Below, in pieces: positions 7,175 to 15,833 of a stretch of 19,842 bases of DNA. The position numbers and the translations under genes are program-made. The notes beneath the pieces are model-generated. The model did not search any database. It saw nothing but the letters and a program-made list of their open reading frames with translations, and was not told where the DNA came from. The DNA lies in the NCBI GenBank assembly GCA_002291845.1, contig DBAU01000043.1:813-20654 (forward strand). The letters run 5' to 3'. This stretch comes from Alphaproteobacteria bacterium UBA1002. Lineage in GTDB: Bacteria; Pseudomonadota; Alphaproteobacteria; Rickettsiales; UBA998. Numbering within the stretch: the stretch's first letter is position 1; each line of letters begins with the position of its first letter.

Positions 7175-9094
7175 CTACGGCTTTAGCGAGGCCTTGGCAG
7201 TGATGTTTGGCCTGCCCGGATCAAGCATCACCCGGTAAACCTGATAATTCTCCAACACGCGTTGCACATAATTGCGTGTTTCTGAAAATGGAATACGTTC
7301 TATCCAGTCAATATTGCGCTCAATATTTGCGCTTAATGCACCGTATCGCAGCTTCCATTTCAAGGGGCGTCCAGGGCCCGCATTGTAGCCGGCAATGGCA
7401 TAAATTTTAGTCCCACCAAATTTATCCAGCAGGGAACGAAGATAATAACTTCCAATCGCGAAGTTAAAGTCCTGCTCATACAAACGCTCAGGTGTAAAAC
7501 GCAGCTTTTGCTTAGCGGCAACTAAACGCCCCGTGGATGGTAGAACTTGCATCATTCCCCGCGCATCCGCGGAGCTACGCGCCTTGGGGTAAAACATACT
7601 TTCCTGACGTGCGATGGCATACGCCAAGGCTGGCTCAATTGCCAGAGAAGGAGGCGTCATATCAATCGGAAATAAATAATCTGGCAGGTAATACCCCTTG
7701 TTCAGCGCCTCTTTTGCGGCGCGCACGGCCAGATCAGCGCGACCTGTTTTCCATCCGGTATGCGCAGCAAAGGCGGCCATTTTTGCTGATTTAGAGGACT
7801 GCGCCAGGTGGGTTAAAAAAGGCAGTGACAACTGATCATGCCCCAAGCGGTTGAGCTGAATCACCGCATTAGCAAGATGACTGGATGCGAGTAATTTTTG
7901 CCACTCTTGCTCAGTTACTGTGGCGGATGGCTTAGGAAGCACTAACGGCTGATCGCCATACATTTCTTCAAAAGCAATCTGGCCATAGAATGTTGTGGGA
8001 TGTTGGGCTGCACGCTGAAACCATTCCCGAGCCTTTTTCGCATCCCCCGCGGCCCGTGCTGCACGTCCCACCCAGTACGCCGCACGGGATTTGCTGACGG
8101 GAAATTCCACCACGTCATACATGCGAGTAAAATCAATGAGTGCTGGTTTGGGCTGACGCAGAAAAGTTACCTCCAGCCACGCCTTGATCCACAGTGCTTC
8201 CGAGAGCTCAATTTTATCTTTCTGGCCATGCGCTGAGGCTAAGCGATGCGCCAGTTTATAATTTCCTGCATCCATGGCTTCTCGAATAGCGTAGCGCTGA
8301 TAAGGCCACCATTTCGAAGGATAAGGAAGTTGCTTGGGCGCAAGCTGCAGAAGCTCCGTCATCCCGTCAAACATTTCCTTATCGAAGCGGAAGCGGATAC
8401 GTTCAAAGAGTAATCCAGGAGCATTCTTTAAACGTACGGGCACGCGCGCAAGAAGTGCATCAAAATTTCCTTTACGCTTCATCAGCGCAATGCGTGCTTC
8501 AAACATCGTTTGTTCTTCGCGGGGGACGCGCAATAACATACGAGACGCGGCAGAAATCTTGCCTTCCCAAAGCAAACGATCCGTTCGGGCGATATGATCA
8601 GCTATGCTCAGTGTGGCTCGGTAGTTCACCAAAAAACGCTTTTCATCAATATCGCTGAAATCTCCCTGAACCCACACGTCGCGTATGGCGGCAGCGGAGG
8701 GCTTGCCTTGGGTGCGATGCTCCTCAAGAAAAAACTTTCCTCGCGCCGTTCGTGGTGCGTGGCGGCTTAGCCATTCACGCGCCGCAGATACGGGAGCTCC
8801 ATTAGATATCAATGCCAGCTCAGCGCGCATCAGCAGCTTATCTTGCTGCGGCCAATCGGGATGACGTTCTATAAACGCCTGATATTCAGAAAAACTGGCA
8901 ACCTGTCCATTGTGGGTGAGGTGATACCATTGAGCGACCGTGCGGATAACGGAGTTGGTAAGCCGTGGTAGTACTTGCTCTAGACGCTCCCATTGACCTC
9001 GCTCAATGTATTTCAGTGCCTCTGTTTCATAGGATGCATGGCTTTCAAAAGAAAAAAGAGCAAAGACAAATAGAAGCGGCAGGAGAAATGGCAT
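7175..9094 (-). CDS. Soluble lytic murein transglycosylase (Slt70-like)
   Basis: Periplasmic enzyme that cleaves the MurNAc-GlcNAc bond of peptidoglycan to give 1,6-anhydro-MurNAc ends. From ATG 9094 it has 639 residues; a TTG two codons upstream is less likely. It has a signal peptide (MPFLLPLLFVFALFSFES, then HAS before the cleavage site) and a long alpha-helical superhelical region to about residue 480, as in Slt70. A C-terminal SLT domain follows, with catalytic Glu498 in YAIARQESMF, GMMQVLPSTG, the AGYNAGPGR motif and IPFSETRNYVQRVLENYQVY. The length is close to E. coli Slt70. It is convergent with the small lipoprotein gene and divergent from nnrDE with a 62-base gap, which must hold both promoters. 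No good Shine-Dalgarno sequence precedes the ATG. Confidence 0.93.
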   Translation of the reverse strand: MPFLLPLLFVFALFSFESHASYETEALKYIERGQWERLEQVLPRLTNSVIRTVAQWYHLTHNGQVASFSEYQAFIERHPDWPQQDKLLMRAELALISNGAPVSAAREWLSRHAPRTARGKFFLEEHRTQGKPSAAAIRDVWVQGDFSDIDEKRFLVNYRATLSIADHIARTDRLLWEGKISAASRMLLRVPREEQTMFEARIALMKRKGNFDALLARVPVRLKNAPGLLFERIRFRFDKEMFDGMTELLQLAPKQLPYPSKWWPYQRYAIREAMDAGNYKLAHRLASAHGQKDKIELSEALWIKAWLEVTFLRQPKPALIDFTRMYDVVEFPVSKSRAAYWVGRAARAAGDAKKAREWFQRAAQHPTTFYGQIAFEEMYGDQPLVLPKPSATVTEQEWQKLLASSHLANAVIQLNRLGHDQLSLPFLTHLAQSSKSAKMAAFAAHTGWKTGRADLAVRAAKEALNKGYYLPDYLFPIDMTPPSLAIEPALAYAIARQESMFYPKARSSADARGMMQVLPSTGRLVAAKQKLRFTPERLYEQDFNFAIGSYYLRSLLDKFGGTKIYAIAGYNAGPGRPLKWKLRYGALSANIERNIDWIERIPFSETRNYVQRVLENYQVYRVMLDPGRPNITAKASLKP

Positions 9095-9156
9095 GGTCAA
9101 TTAAGCTGTGCTAAATGCAATATCCATAGTCATACTGTTCGCCAGAAGGGGATGCA

Positions 9157-10650
9157 ATGCTTACCGAATCAAAGACGACGGCACTGCTCACTGCCGAAGC
9201 CATGCGTGGTGCAGAGTCACAGGCCATCGCGGATGGAATCAGTGCGTGGGAAATGATGCAACAAGCGGGCGAGGCAGTTGCGGAATCAGTCTTGCGTTTG
9301 TTCGAAATTAGCCCTGTGTGCGTGATGTGTGGCCCAGGAAACAATGGCGGCGATGGTTATGTCGCGGCGAGTTTTCTTCGTCAGGCGGGCTGGGAAGTAC
9401 AAGTCGGGACGCTTGTGCCTCCTGAACAGCTCACAGGCAATGCACGTCGTGCGTATGAAAATTGGAATGGTCTTACCATACCACTCAGCGAATTGGTGAT
9501 TGACAGCGATACGGTTTACATCGATGCCCTTTTTGGCACAGGACTCAACCGTCCTCTTGATGGGGAAGCCGCAGACACCATGCAACGGCTGGCGGCCGCG
9601 CGCGCCCGTGTGGTGGCTGTTGATATTCTGAGCGGTGTAAATGCGGATAGTGGCCGCTTCAGTAATGTATTACCCAATGCGGCGGCAACCATTACCTTCG
9701 GCGCAAAAAAGCCCGGCCATTTGCTTTTACCTGGGGCAGGGCTGGCGGGATTCGTGGCCAGCGTAGATATTGGAATTATGCCGTATGTGAACGCGGTTGC
9801 TGAGCCACTGGGCTTACAAGAAAATCGCGTGGAAAACTGGTTTTCTTCCATGCGATGGCCCGCCGTTACAGATCATAAATACAGTCGTGGCGCACTCGTG
9901 GTACTTGGCGGAGCAGAGAGCATGACCGGAGCAAGTCGCTTGGCCGCGACGGCAGCGCTTCGTGCCGGGGCAGGGGCCGTAACTGTGGCCTGCTCCAGTC
10001 AGACACTCCCCCTGTATGCCTCAACACTGATGGCGGTTATGACACGCGTGATCTCTGATTCCGGTGCCTTACAGGATTTATTCGAAGAAACCAAACAGAC
10101 TGCGCTACTGCTTGGCCCCGGATTGGGTGTGCAAGAAAATACACGCTCCCGCGTTGCCATGGCATTGGCCACCGCGAAACCTACGGTATTAGATGCTGAT
10201 GCGCTGACTGCTTTTGCCGATGATCCACAGGCATTATTTTCAGAGGTCCGCGGGGAGGTGATCCTGACGCCGCACGCCGGAGAGTTACAGCGCCTTTTTG
10301 CGAAAACACCCCTCGATCTGAGCCAACCCAAATGGCAAGTGGCCCGAGAAGCGGCACGAATGTCGCGCTGTGTTGTTGTCTATAAGGGTTTTGATACCGT
10401 CATTGCCGCTCCTGATGGGCGTGTTGCAATCAACAATAATGGAACTCCAGTTCTGGCTACGGCCGGGAGTGGAGATGTTCTTGCGGGAATTATTGGCAGC
10501 CTTTGTGCGCAAGGTATGCCTGCATTTGAAGCCGCCTGTGCAGGTGTCAGTATGCATGGCGAAGCGGGACAGCGCAGTAGCGTTGGGATGATCGCGGATG
10601 ATTTGCCATCCCTGCTACCCGGCATCCTGAACGATCTACTTCAAATGTAA
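9157..10650 (+). CDS. nnrDE: Bifunctional NAD(P)H-hydrate epimerase / ADP-dependent NAD(P)HX dehydratase
   Basis: Metabolite-repair enzyme for hydrated NADH and NADPH: the N-terminal domain interconverts R and S epimers and the C-terminal domain dehydrates S-NAD(P)HX using ADP. It has 497 residues, the full fusion length. The epimerase part (1 to about 215) shows GPGNNGGDG at 59-67 and DALFGTGLNRPLDG at 123-136. The ribokinase-like part has HKYSRG at 240-245, GPGLG at 320-324, LDADALTAF at 345-353, TPHAGE at 371-376 and the nucleotide/catalytic loop NGTPVLATAGSGDVLAG at 428-444 with Asp440. The usual VDIPSG of the epimerase reads VDILSG (155-160). ATG 9157 is preceded by AAGGGG at good spacing; an ATG at 9152 is out of frame. 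It stands alone on this strand and is divergent from the transglycosylase. Confidence 0.95.
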   Translation: MLTESKTTALLTAEAMRGAESQAIADGISAWEMMQQAGEAVAESVLRLFEISPVCVMCGPGNNGGDGYVAASFLRQAGWEVQVGTLVPPEQLTGNARRAYENWNGLTIPLSELVIDSDTVYIDALFGTGLNRPLDGEAADTMQRLAAARARVVAVDILSGVNADSGRFSNVLPNAAATITFGAKKPGHLLLPGAGLAGFVASVDIGIMPYVNAVAEPLGLQENRVENWFSSMRWPAVTDHKYSRGALVVLGGAESMTGASRLAATAALRAGAGAVTVACSSQTLPLYASTLMAVMTRVISDSGALQDLFEETKQTALLLGPGLGVQENTRSRVAMALATAKPTVLDADALTAFADDPQALFSEVRGEVILTPHAGELQRLFAKTPLDLSQPKWQVAREAARMSRCVVVYKGFDTVIAAPDGRVAINNNGTPVLATAGSGDVLAGIIGSLCAQGMPAFEAACAGVSMHGEAGQRSSVGMIADDLPSLLPGILNDLLQM

Positions 10651-10781
10651 TTTCCTCCACGCAACGTCTGCTATTTGTCTTTGGGAAAAACTACCATACG
10701 TAGCACTGAATCGCTTGGTGGAATACGTACGAGCCTTGCCGTGGTCATATTCTACCATACGGTGAGGTTTCTGTCGGATAC

Positions 10782-10807
10782 AAAAAAGGGCGGCCAAAGC
10801 CGCCCTT
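10782..10807 (-). terminator. Rho-independent terminator after serA
   Basis: On the minus strand the stem AAGGGCGGC / GCCGCCCTT with a four-base TTTG loop runs into a T6 tract, 22 bases past the serA stop. In the plus direction the same hairpin is followed only by TTGTT; it may weakly stop nnrDE transcripts too, since no other hairpin follows that gene. The remaining gap from 10651 holds two copies of CTACCATACG (10691-10700 and 10752-10761) and no convincing gene. Confidence 0.88.
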
Positions 10808-10828
10808 GTTATGTGTTGCCGTAATATT

Positions 10829-12406
10829 CTAGAAGCGAAGTATTTTCGCCTGTTTGACGTTGGGCAGCTTGGACACTTTTTCCAGCAGCGCGGCATCCAC
10901 TTCCTGATCGACCTCAATCAACGCCACGGCGTCGTTATGCTCGTCATTGCGGCCGAGCTGGAAGTTGGCAATGTTGATTTTATGCTCGCCAAGCAGGCTC
11001 CCCACGCCACCGACTAGCCCCGGTTTGTCCTCGTTATGGACATAGAGCATGATCGGGCCGAGCGAGGCCTCCAGCTTCACACCGTGCAGATCGACGATAC
11101 GCGGACGACCTGCGAACACGGTGCCAGCAATGGTGCGCGTGCGCTTGTCGGTGGTGACGATCACGCGCATCAGGCTCTGGTAGTTGCTGGTAGCGCCGTC
11201 ACGCTTGGTTTCGCTGACCTCGATGCCGCGCTCGCGGGCGATAACCGGGGCGTTCACCATATTGACGCTGCTGATCAACGGCTTCAGCAGGCCTTGCAGC
11301 GCCACCGCGGTAAGCGGCTTGGTGTTGAGGGTGCCGACGCGGCCTTCATACTCAATCACCACGGATTTGATGCCGGTTTCGGTGAGCTGACCTGCGAAAC
11401 TGCCGAGTTTATCGGCCAGCTCGAGGTATGGCTTCAGTTTCTTAGCATCTTCGGCGGAGACGGAAGGCATGTTGATGGCGTTGGTTACCGCGCCGCTGAC
11501 CAGAAAATCGGCCATTTGTTCAGCTACCTGTACGGCTACGTTTTCCTGTGCTTCCGTGGTGGAGGCGCCGAGATGCGGCGTGCAGACAACATTTTCCAGC
11601 CCAAACAGTACGTTGTTTTCTGCCGGTTCTTTCTCAAACACATCAAGTGCTGCACCGGCGACATGGCCGGATTCGATGGCGTCTTTCAGCGCTGCTTCGT
11701 CAATCAGGCCGCCGCGGGCGCAGTTGACAATGCGCACGCCTTTTTTGCACTGGGCCAGACGCTCTTTGTTCAGGATGTTGCGGGTGGAATCATTCAGCGG
11801 TGTGTGCAGCGTGATGAAATCAGCGCGCTTCAGCAGCTCGTCCAGCTCCACTTTTTCGACGTTGAGGTCTTTAGCACGCTCTGCAGAGAGGAATGGATCG
11901 GACACGATGACTTTCATCTTCAGGCCTTGCGCGCGGTCCGCGACGATGGAGCCGATATTGCCGCAGCCGATCATGCCAAGCGTTTTGCCGTACAGTTCCA
12001 CGCCCATGAATTTGTTCTTTTCCCACTTGCTGGCGTGGGTGGAGGCATTGGCTTGCGGAATCTGGCGGGCCAGTGCCATCATCAGCGAGATGGTGTGCTC
12101 AGCGGTGGTGATGGAGTTTCCGAACGGCGTGTTCATCACGACGACGCCACGGGCGGTGGCGGCAGGCACATCGACGTTATCAACCCCGATCCCGGCACGG
12201 CCAATCACTTTCAGGTTCTTCGCGGCTTCCAGAATCTGCGGCGTGACTTTGGTGGCGGAGCGGATAGCCAGGCCGTCATACTCACCGATGATCTTGATCA
12301 GTTCGTCTGGGGCGAGTCCGGTTTTTACATCCACTTCGACGCCGCCCTGCTTGAAAATATCAATCGCCTGAGGGCTGAGTTTGTCGCTAATGAGCACTTT
12401 GGGCAT
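10829..12406 (-). CDS. serA: D-3-phosphoglycerate dehydrogenase (long form with ACT domain)
   Basis: Oxidises 3-phosphoglycerate to 3-phosphohydroxypyruvate with NAD+, the first step of serine synthesis. The 525 residues match the long type: substrate and NAD domains (1 to about 315), an intervening ASB domain (about 320-450) and a C-terminal ACT domain (453-525), which usually mediates feedback by serine. Visible landmarks are GRAGIGVDNVD (69-79), the Rossmann loop GMIGCGNIG (144-152), and the active site Arg231 in NCARGGLIDE, Glu260 in EKEP and His278 in CTPHLGAST. ATG 12406 follows a good GGGAGA Shine-Dalgarno site. It lies 99 bases after serC on the same strand, the gap being filled by two palindromic repeats, so the pair is probably one operon in pathway-reverse order ending at the hairpin at 10782-10807. 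Confidence 0.97.
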   Translation of the reverse strand: MPKVLISDKLSPQAIDIFKQGGVEVDVKTGLAPDELIKIIGEYDGLAIRSATKVTPQILEAAKNLKVIGRAGIGVDNVDVPAATARGVVVMNTPFGNSITTAEHTISLMMALARQIPQANASTHASKWEKNKFMGVELYGKTLGMIGCGNIGSIVADRAQGLKMKVIVSDPFLSAERAKDLNVEKVELDELLKRADFITLHTPLNDSTRNILNKERLAQCKKGVRIVNCARGGLIDEAALKDAIESGHVAGAALDVFEKEPAENNVLFGLENVVCTPHLGASTTEAQENVAVQVAEQMADFLVSGAVTNAINMPSVSAEDAKKLKPYLELADKLGSFAGQLTETGIKSVVIEYEGRVGTLNTKPLTAVALQGLLKPLISSVNMVNAPVIARERGIEVSETKRDGATSNYQSLMRVIVTTDKRTRTIAGTVFAGRPRIVDLHGVKLEASLGPIMLYVHNEDKPGLVGGVGSLLGEHKINIANFQLGRNDEHNDAVALIEVDQEVDAALLEKVSKLPNVKQAKILRF

Positions 12407-12430
12407 TTGGTTCTCCCGTCTTATATTTTG

Positions 12431-12452
12431 TCATTCCCGCGCCTGAGGGAAT
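12431..12452. repeat. Palindromic repeat ATTCCC-N8-GGGAAT
   Basis: Lies in the serC-serA gap. The arms are ATTCCC (12433-12438) and GGGAAT (12447-12452) with eight bases between, preceded by GTC. The form resembles the small dispersed palindromes of many proteobacteria, including the Neisseria dRS3 consensus, though relation to that element is not implied. Similar units lie at 12471-12496 and 16920-16941. Confidence 0.6.
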
Positions 12453-12470
12453 CTTGTGGTTAGTTGCAAT

Positions 12471-12496
12471 GTCATTCCCGCTCGCGCAGGCATGAC
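12471..12496. repeat. Imperfect palindrome starting GTCATTCCCGC
   Basis: Arms GTCATTCCCGC (12471-12481) and GCAGGCATGAC (12486-12496) pair at nine of eleven positions around TCGC. The first arm repeats the start of the unit at 12431, so the serC-serA gap carries two copies of the same repeat family, the second more degenerate. Confidence 0.55.
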
Positions 12497-12505
12497 GTCA
12501 GTTAG

Positions 12506-13666
12506 TTAAGCGGCCGCTTTCTGCTGCTTGATCTCACCAAAGGCCCAGTCGAGCCAGGGGAAGAGCGCTTGCAGATCACTGGTTTCCACCGTCGCGCCGC
12601 CCCACAGACGGAGGCCCACGGGAGCATCGCGATACGCGCCGATATCAAAGGCCACGCCTTCTTTTTCCAGCAGCTTGGTCATGTCTTTGGCTTTGGCGGC
12701 CTGCTCCTCGGCGGAGAGGCTGTTGAACCAGGGATCGCTGATCTTCAGGCAAATCGAGGTGCAGGAGCGGATGGCCGGGTCCGTGGCAAGGAAATCCACC
12801 CACGGCGTTTGCTCCACCCACGCCTTCACCGCCGCCAGGTTGCGTTCTGAGCGCTCGATGAGTTTCGGCAGGCCGCCAATGGACTGTGCCCATTTCAGGC
12901 CGTCCACCGCATCTTCAACGGCAATCATGGAGGGGGTGTTGATGGTTTCGCCCTGGAAGATGCCCTCGATAAGCTTACCGCCTTTGGTCATGCGGAACAG
13001 CTTAGGCAAGGGCCAGTTCGGGGTGTAGGACTCCAGGCGGGCCACCGCGCGGGGGCTGAGCGCCAGCATGCCGTGCGCGGCTTCCCCGCCGAGCACCTTC
13101 TGCCAGGACCAGGTCACCACATCGAGCTTCTCAAACGGCACGTCCATGGCGAACACCGCGGAGGTGGCATCACAAATGGCAAGGCCTTCGCGATCATCGG
13201 CAATCCAGTCCGCGTTCGGCACGCGCACGCCGGAGGTGGTGCCGTTCCAGGTGAAGCCGACATCGCGCGACCAATCCACCTGCGCGAGATCAGGCAGTTC
13301 GCCGTATGCCGCGTTAAACACACGCAGGTCACTCAGCTTCAGCTGCTTTTTCGCATCGGTTACCCAGCCTTCGCCGAAGCTTTCCCATGCCAGCATATCA
13401 ACGCCGCGGGCGCCCATCATGGTCCACATCGCCATCTCGTACGCACCGGTGTCGGAAGCGGGGACGATGCCGAGGCGGTAATCCGCCGGGATACCAAGAA
13501 TCTGCTTGCTCAGTTCAATGACTTCCGCCAGGCGCTTCTTGCCGGGACCAGAACGGTGGGAACGGCCAATCAGGGCATCTTTGATGGCGTCAAAGCTCCA
13601 GCCGGGACGCTTGGCGCACGGGCCGGAAGAAAAACAAGGATTCTGCGGTTTTTGCGTGGGTTTCAT
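12506..13666 (-). CDS. serC: Phosphoserine aminotransferase, alphaproteobacterial type
   Basis: PLP enzyme converting 3-phosphohydroxypyruvate and glutamate to phosphoserine and 2-oxoglutarate; it takes the product of the neighbouring serA. ATG 13666 (MKPTQKPQNPCFSSGPC) gives 386 residues; a TTG four codons upstream is less likely. Features seen: the substrate-binding start CFSSGPCAKRPGW, GRSHRSGPGKKRL, the IVPASDTGAYEMAMW block, ICDATSAVFAMDVPF and the PLP-binding Lys190 in TWSWQKVLGGE. These blocks fit the alphaproteobacterial/archaeal branch of SerC rather than the E. coli branch. A weak GGA lies seven bases before the ATG. The 112-base leader up to the hydrolase gene contains a small GC-rich inverted repeat; conserved RNA leaders are known upstream of serC in alphaproteobacteria, but I cannot confirm one here. 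Confidence 0.96.
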   Translation of the reverse strand: MKPTQKPQNPCFSSGPCAKRPGWSFDAIKDALIGRSHRSGPGKKRLAEVIELSKQILGIPADYRLGIVPASDTGAYEMAMWTMMGARGVDMLAWESFGEGWVTDAKKQLKLSDLRVFNAAYGELPDLAQVDWSRDVGFTWNGTTSGVRVPNADWIADDREGLAICDATSAVFAMDVPFEKLDVVTWSWQKVLGGEAAHGMLALSPRAVARLESYTPNWPLPKLFRMTKGGKLIEGIFQGETINTPSMIAVEDAVDGLKWAQSIGGLPKLIERSERNLAAVKAWVEQTPWVDFLATDPAIRSCTSICLKISDPWFNSLSAEEQAAKAKDMTKLLEKEGVAFDIGAYRDAPVGLRLWGGATVETSDLQALFPWLDWAFGEIKQQKAAA

Positions 13667-13778
13667 GGGGAGGTCCAAAAATTAGGGAATTTCGTGATTG
13701 TCCTTAGCCCCTGAGCGGGCAGGATGCAATGGGGAAATGTGTGATTTTTGGTGTTTCAGAAATAACAAACAATCATGA

Positions 13779-14534
13779 TCACGCCACCTGATCCAACAGT
13801 TTTTCCAGCGTGAAAGTAAGCACATGCAGGTCTTCCGGGGCAGAGAGGCGGTGATCGCCTATTTTGATCAATAGCGTTTGTACATCGGTGCTCTCCAGCG
13901 CCTCGGCGAGGTCAAACGCATAGCTCCAGGGCACGTCGGGGTCTTGCATACCCTGCAGTAGTCGCACCGGGCATTGAAGCGGGATGGGCTTATCCAAGAG
14001 CAGATGCTGGCGGCCCTCTTCAATCAACAGGCGGGTGATGGGGTATGGCTCGCCATACTGTGAGGGGATATCTACGATGCCTTGTTTCAGCAGGGTGGAT
14101 TGCTCTACCGGGCTCATGCTGGCCCACATCAGCCGTTCGGTGAAATCCGGCGCCGCGGCAATGCCGATCAGGCCAGCCACACGCTCGGGGCGGCGCAGCG
14201 CAAGATTCAGCGCAATCCAGCCGCCCATGCTGGAGCCCACCATCACCATCGGGCCTTCCGTCAGCGTATCGAGCAGGGACAGCGCATTTTCGGTCCAGCG
14301 GCCGATGCTGCCTTCCAGAAAATCCCCGGGGGACTGTCCGTGCGCGTGATAATCAAAGCGCAGGAAGGCCTGTCCGCGCCCCCGGCAATAGGATTCAAGT
14401 GTGGTGGCCTTGCTACCGGTCATGTCCGAGCGGAAGCCGCCGCAGAACATCACCGCTGGAGTGGCACCGGGCGTCAGGTGATAGGCCAGCCGATCGCCCG
14501 TGGAAGTAACATGGTAAAGTAATCCGTCGCTCAT
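13779..14534 (-). CDS. Alpha/beta hydrolase, ABHD10-like
   Basis: Serine hydrolase of the alpha/beta fold, 251 residues from ATG 14534, which has GGAG six bases upstream; an in-frame GTG at 14588 would give a non-homologous 18-residue extension. The nucleophile elbow is GSSMGGW with Ser102, the acid is probably Asp198 or Asp200 in GMQDPDVPW, and the base is His228 in GDHRLS. The FDYHAHGQSPGDF ... GSIGRW block is typical of ABHD10-like enzymes, described in animals as mitochondrial thioesterase/glucuronide esterase; the bacterial substrate is unknown. There is no signal peptide, so it is cytoplasmic. The gene is divergent from the GT4 gene (60 bases between starts) and lies 112 bases upstream of serC on the same strand. 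Confidence 0.85.
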   Translation of the reverse strand: MSDGLLYHVTSTGDRLAYHLTPGATPAVMFCGGFRSDMTGSKATTLESYCRGRGQAFLRFDYHAHGQSPGDFLEGSIGRWTENALSLLDTLTEGPMVMVGSSMGGWIALNLALRRPERVAGLIGIAAAPDFTERLMWASMSPVEQSTLLKQGIVDIPSQYGEPYPITRLLIEEGRQHLLLDKPIPLQCPVRLLQGMQDPDVPWSYAFDLAEALESTDVQTLLIKIGDHRLSAPEDLHVLTFTLEKLLDQVA

Positions 14535-14594
14535 GAAGGCTCCACATGCAGGAAATCGTTGAGGGAGTATGTAATTCTGTCCTATCACTCAGGC

Positions 14595-15833
14595 ATGAGT
14601 GAAGCAATGCACAGCAAACCCCTGACCGTGCTTCAGGTGCTCCCCGAATTACGCACTGGCGGCGTAGAGCGCGGAACGGTAGAAATTACTGCGGCACTGC
14701 ATCAGGCGGGCCACCGTGCACTCGTGGCGTCTGCGGGCGGTTATCTGGAGAGTGATCTCTCTTATGCAGGGGGTGAGCATCTTCGGCTGCCGACGATGAA
14801 AAGCAAGAATCCGTGGATAATTCTGGAGAATGCCAACCGTCTGGCCAAGATCATCCGTGAGCAGAAGGTAGATATTGTGCACGCCCGCTCACGTGCTCCT
14901 GCCTGGAGTGCTCGTATCGCGGCTAAAAAAACGGGTTGTCACTTCATCACAACCTTTCATGGTGTCTATAATATCAATGCGCCGCTGAAGCGCAATTACA
15001 ACGCGATTATGACCAAGGGTGAGCGGGTGATTGCAGTCTCGCATTTCGTGCGCGATCACATTTTAGCGAATTATAAAGTGGACCCGGCACGCGTCACTGT
15101 GATCCATCGCGGGGCGAATCTGCAAAAATTTTCCCCGGATAAAGTAGTTCCGGGGCGTGTGGCGCAAGTGGCAAAGGAATGGCGCCTGCCCGAAGAGTTA
15201 CACCCGTTGATTCTCATGCCCGGCCGGATTACGCGCTGGAAGGGGCAGGACGTACTGATAAAGGCGCTGGCGAAGTTGCCACACCGTGATTTCTTTTGTC
15301 TTTTGGTGGGCGATGATGAACGCCACCCGGATTATGCTGCAGAGCTTAAAGAGCTGATTGAAGCCCTTGGGCTGGAAGGCCATGTGCGGATGGTTGGCAA
15401 TACCAAGTTCATGCCCGAAGCCTACGTTCTCTCCAGTCTGGTGGTTGCGCCCTCCATTGAGCCAGAAGCGTTTGGCCGTGTGCCGATTGAGGCGCAGGCG
15501 ATGGGCAAGCCGGTTATCGCCACGCGCCACGGCGGCGCAATGGAAACAGTGCGTGAATATGAAACTGGCTGGCTGGTCACGCCGGGCGATGTGGACGATC
15601 TCGCGCGGGCGCTGAATGAGGCTCTCTCCATGGATGCCGCAACACGGCAGGTCATTGAATACAATGCTCTGTGGAACGCGCGGCACCATTTCTCCACGGA
15701 GACCATGTGCCAGCGTACCTTACAAGTTTATCACGAGGTGATGGAAGGCATCGTGCCGGAGCTTCCGGTCGAGGAGACGGTGACCGAAGAGGTCCCGCCT
15801 GCCTTAGTGGGGCCGGAAAGTATTGAAGCATGA
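14595..15833 (+). CDS. Glycosyltransferase family 4 (GT-B), envelope glycan synthesis
   Basis: Retaining sugar transferase with a GT-B fold, 412 residues from ATG 14595 (MSEAMHSKPL); ATG 14607 and an upstream TTG at 14559 are alternatives. The N-terminal acceptor domain begins VLQVLPELRTGGVERGTVE, the usual GT4 glycine loop. The C-terminal nucleotide-sugar domain shows PGRITRWKGQDVLIKAL and the EX7E signature SIEPEAFGRVPIEAQAMGKP. After about residue 385 an acidic, proline-rich tail (ELPVEETVTEEVPPALV) extends beyond the fold. Its stop overlaps the next gene's start by four bases (ATGA), so it is translationally coupled to the GT9 gene. Together with a heptosyltransferase-like partner this suggests lipooligosaccharide core or a related glycan; the sugar and acceptor cannot be read from sequence. 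Confidence 0.88.
   Translation: MSEAMHSKPLTVLQVLPELRTGGVERGTVEITAALHQAGHRALVASAGGYLESDLSYAGGEHLRLPTMKSKNPWIILENANRLAKIIREQKVDIVHARSRAPAWSARIAAKKTGCHFITTFHGVYNINAPLKRNYNAIMTKGERVIAVSHFVRDHILANYKVDPARVTVIHRGANLQKFSPDKVVPGRVAQVAKEWRLPEELHPLILMPGRITRWKGQDVLIKALAKLPHRDFFCLLVGDDERHPDYAAELKELIEALGLEGHVRMVGNTKFMPEAYVLSSLVVAPSIEPEAFGRVPIEAQAMGKPVIATRHGGAMETVREYETGWLVTPGDVDDLARALNEALSMDAATRQVIEYNALWNARHHFSTETMCQRTLQVYHEVMEGIVPELPVEETVTEEVPPALVGPESIEA

Noticed and set aside
9155..9160. VDILSG instead of VDIPSG in the NAD(P)HX epimerase domain as a sign of inactivation
   Set aside because: The residues 155-160 change is a single conservative-position swap; GNNGGDG and the rest of the domain are intact, so activity is likely kept.
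11036..12463. Long plus-strand open frame opposite serA (475 codons), and a second one at 11469-12371
   Set aside because: Both lie antisense to a complete, motif-verified SerA; the His/Asp/Gly/Gln-rich or Ser/Arg-rich translations are mirror images of its codon pattern.
13073..13714. Plus-strand open frame opposite serC (213 codons)
   Set aside because: Antisense to the SerC coding region with full PLP motifs; no homologous domain and no ribosome site.
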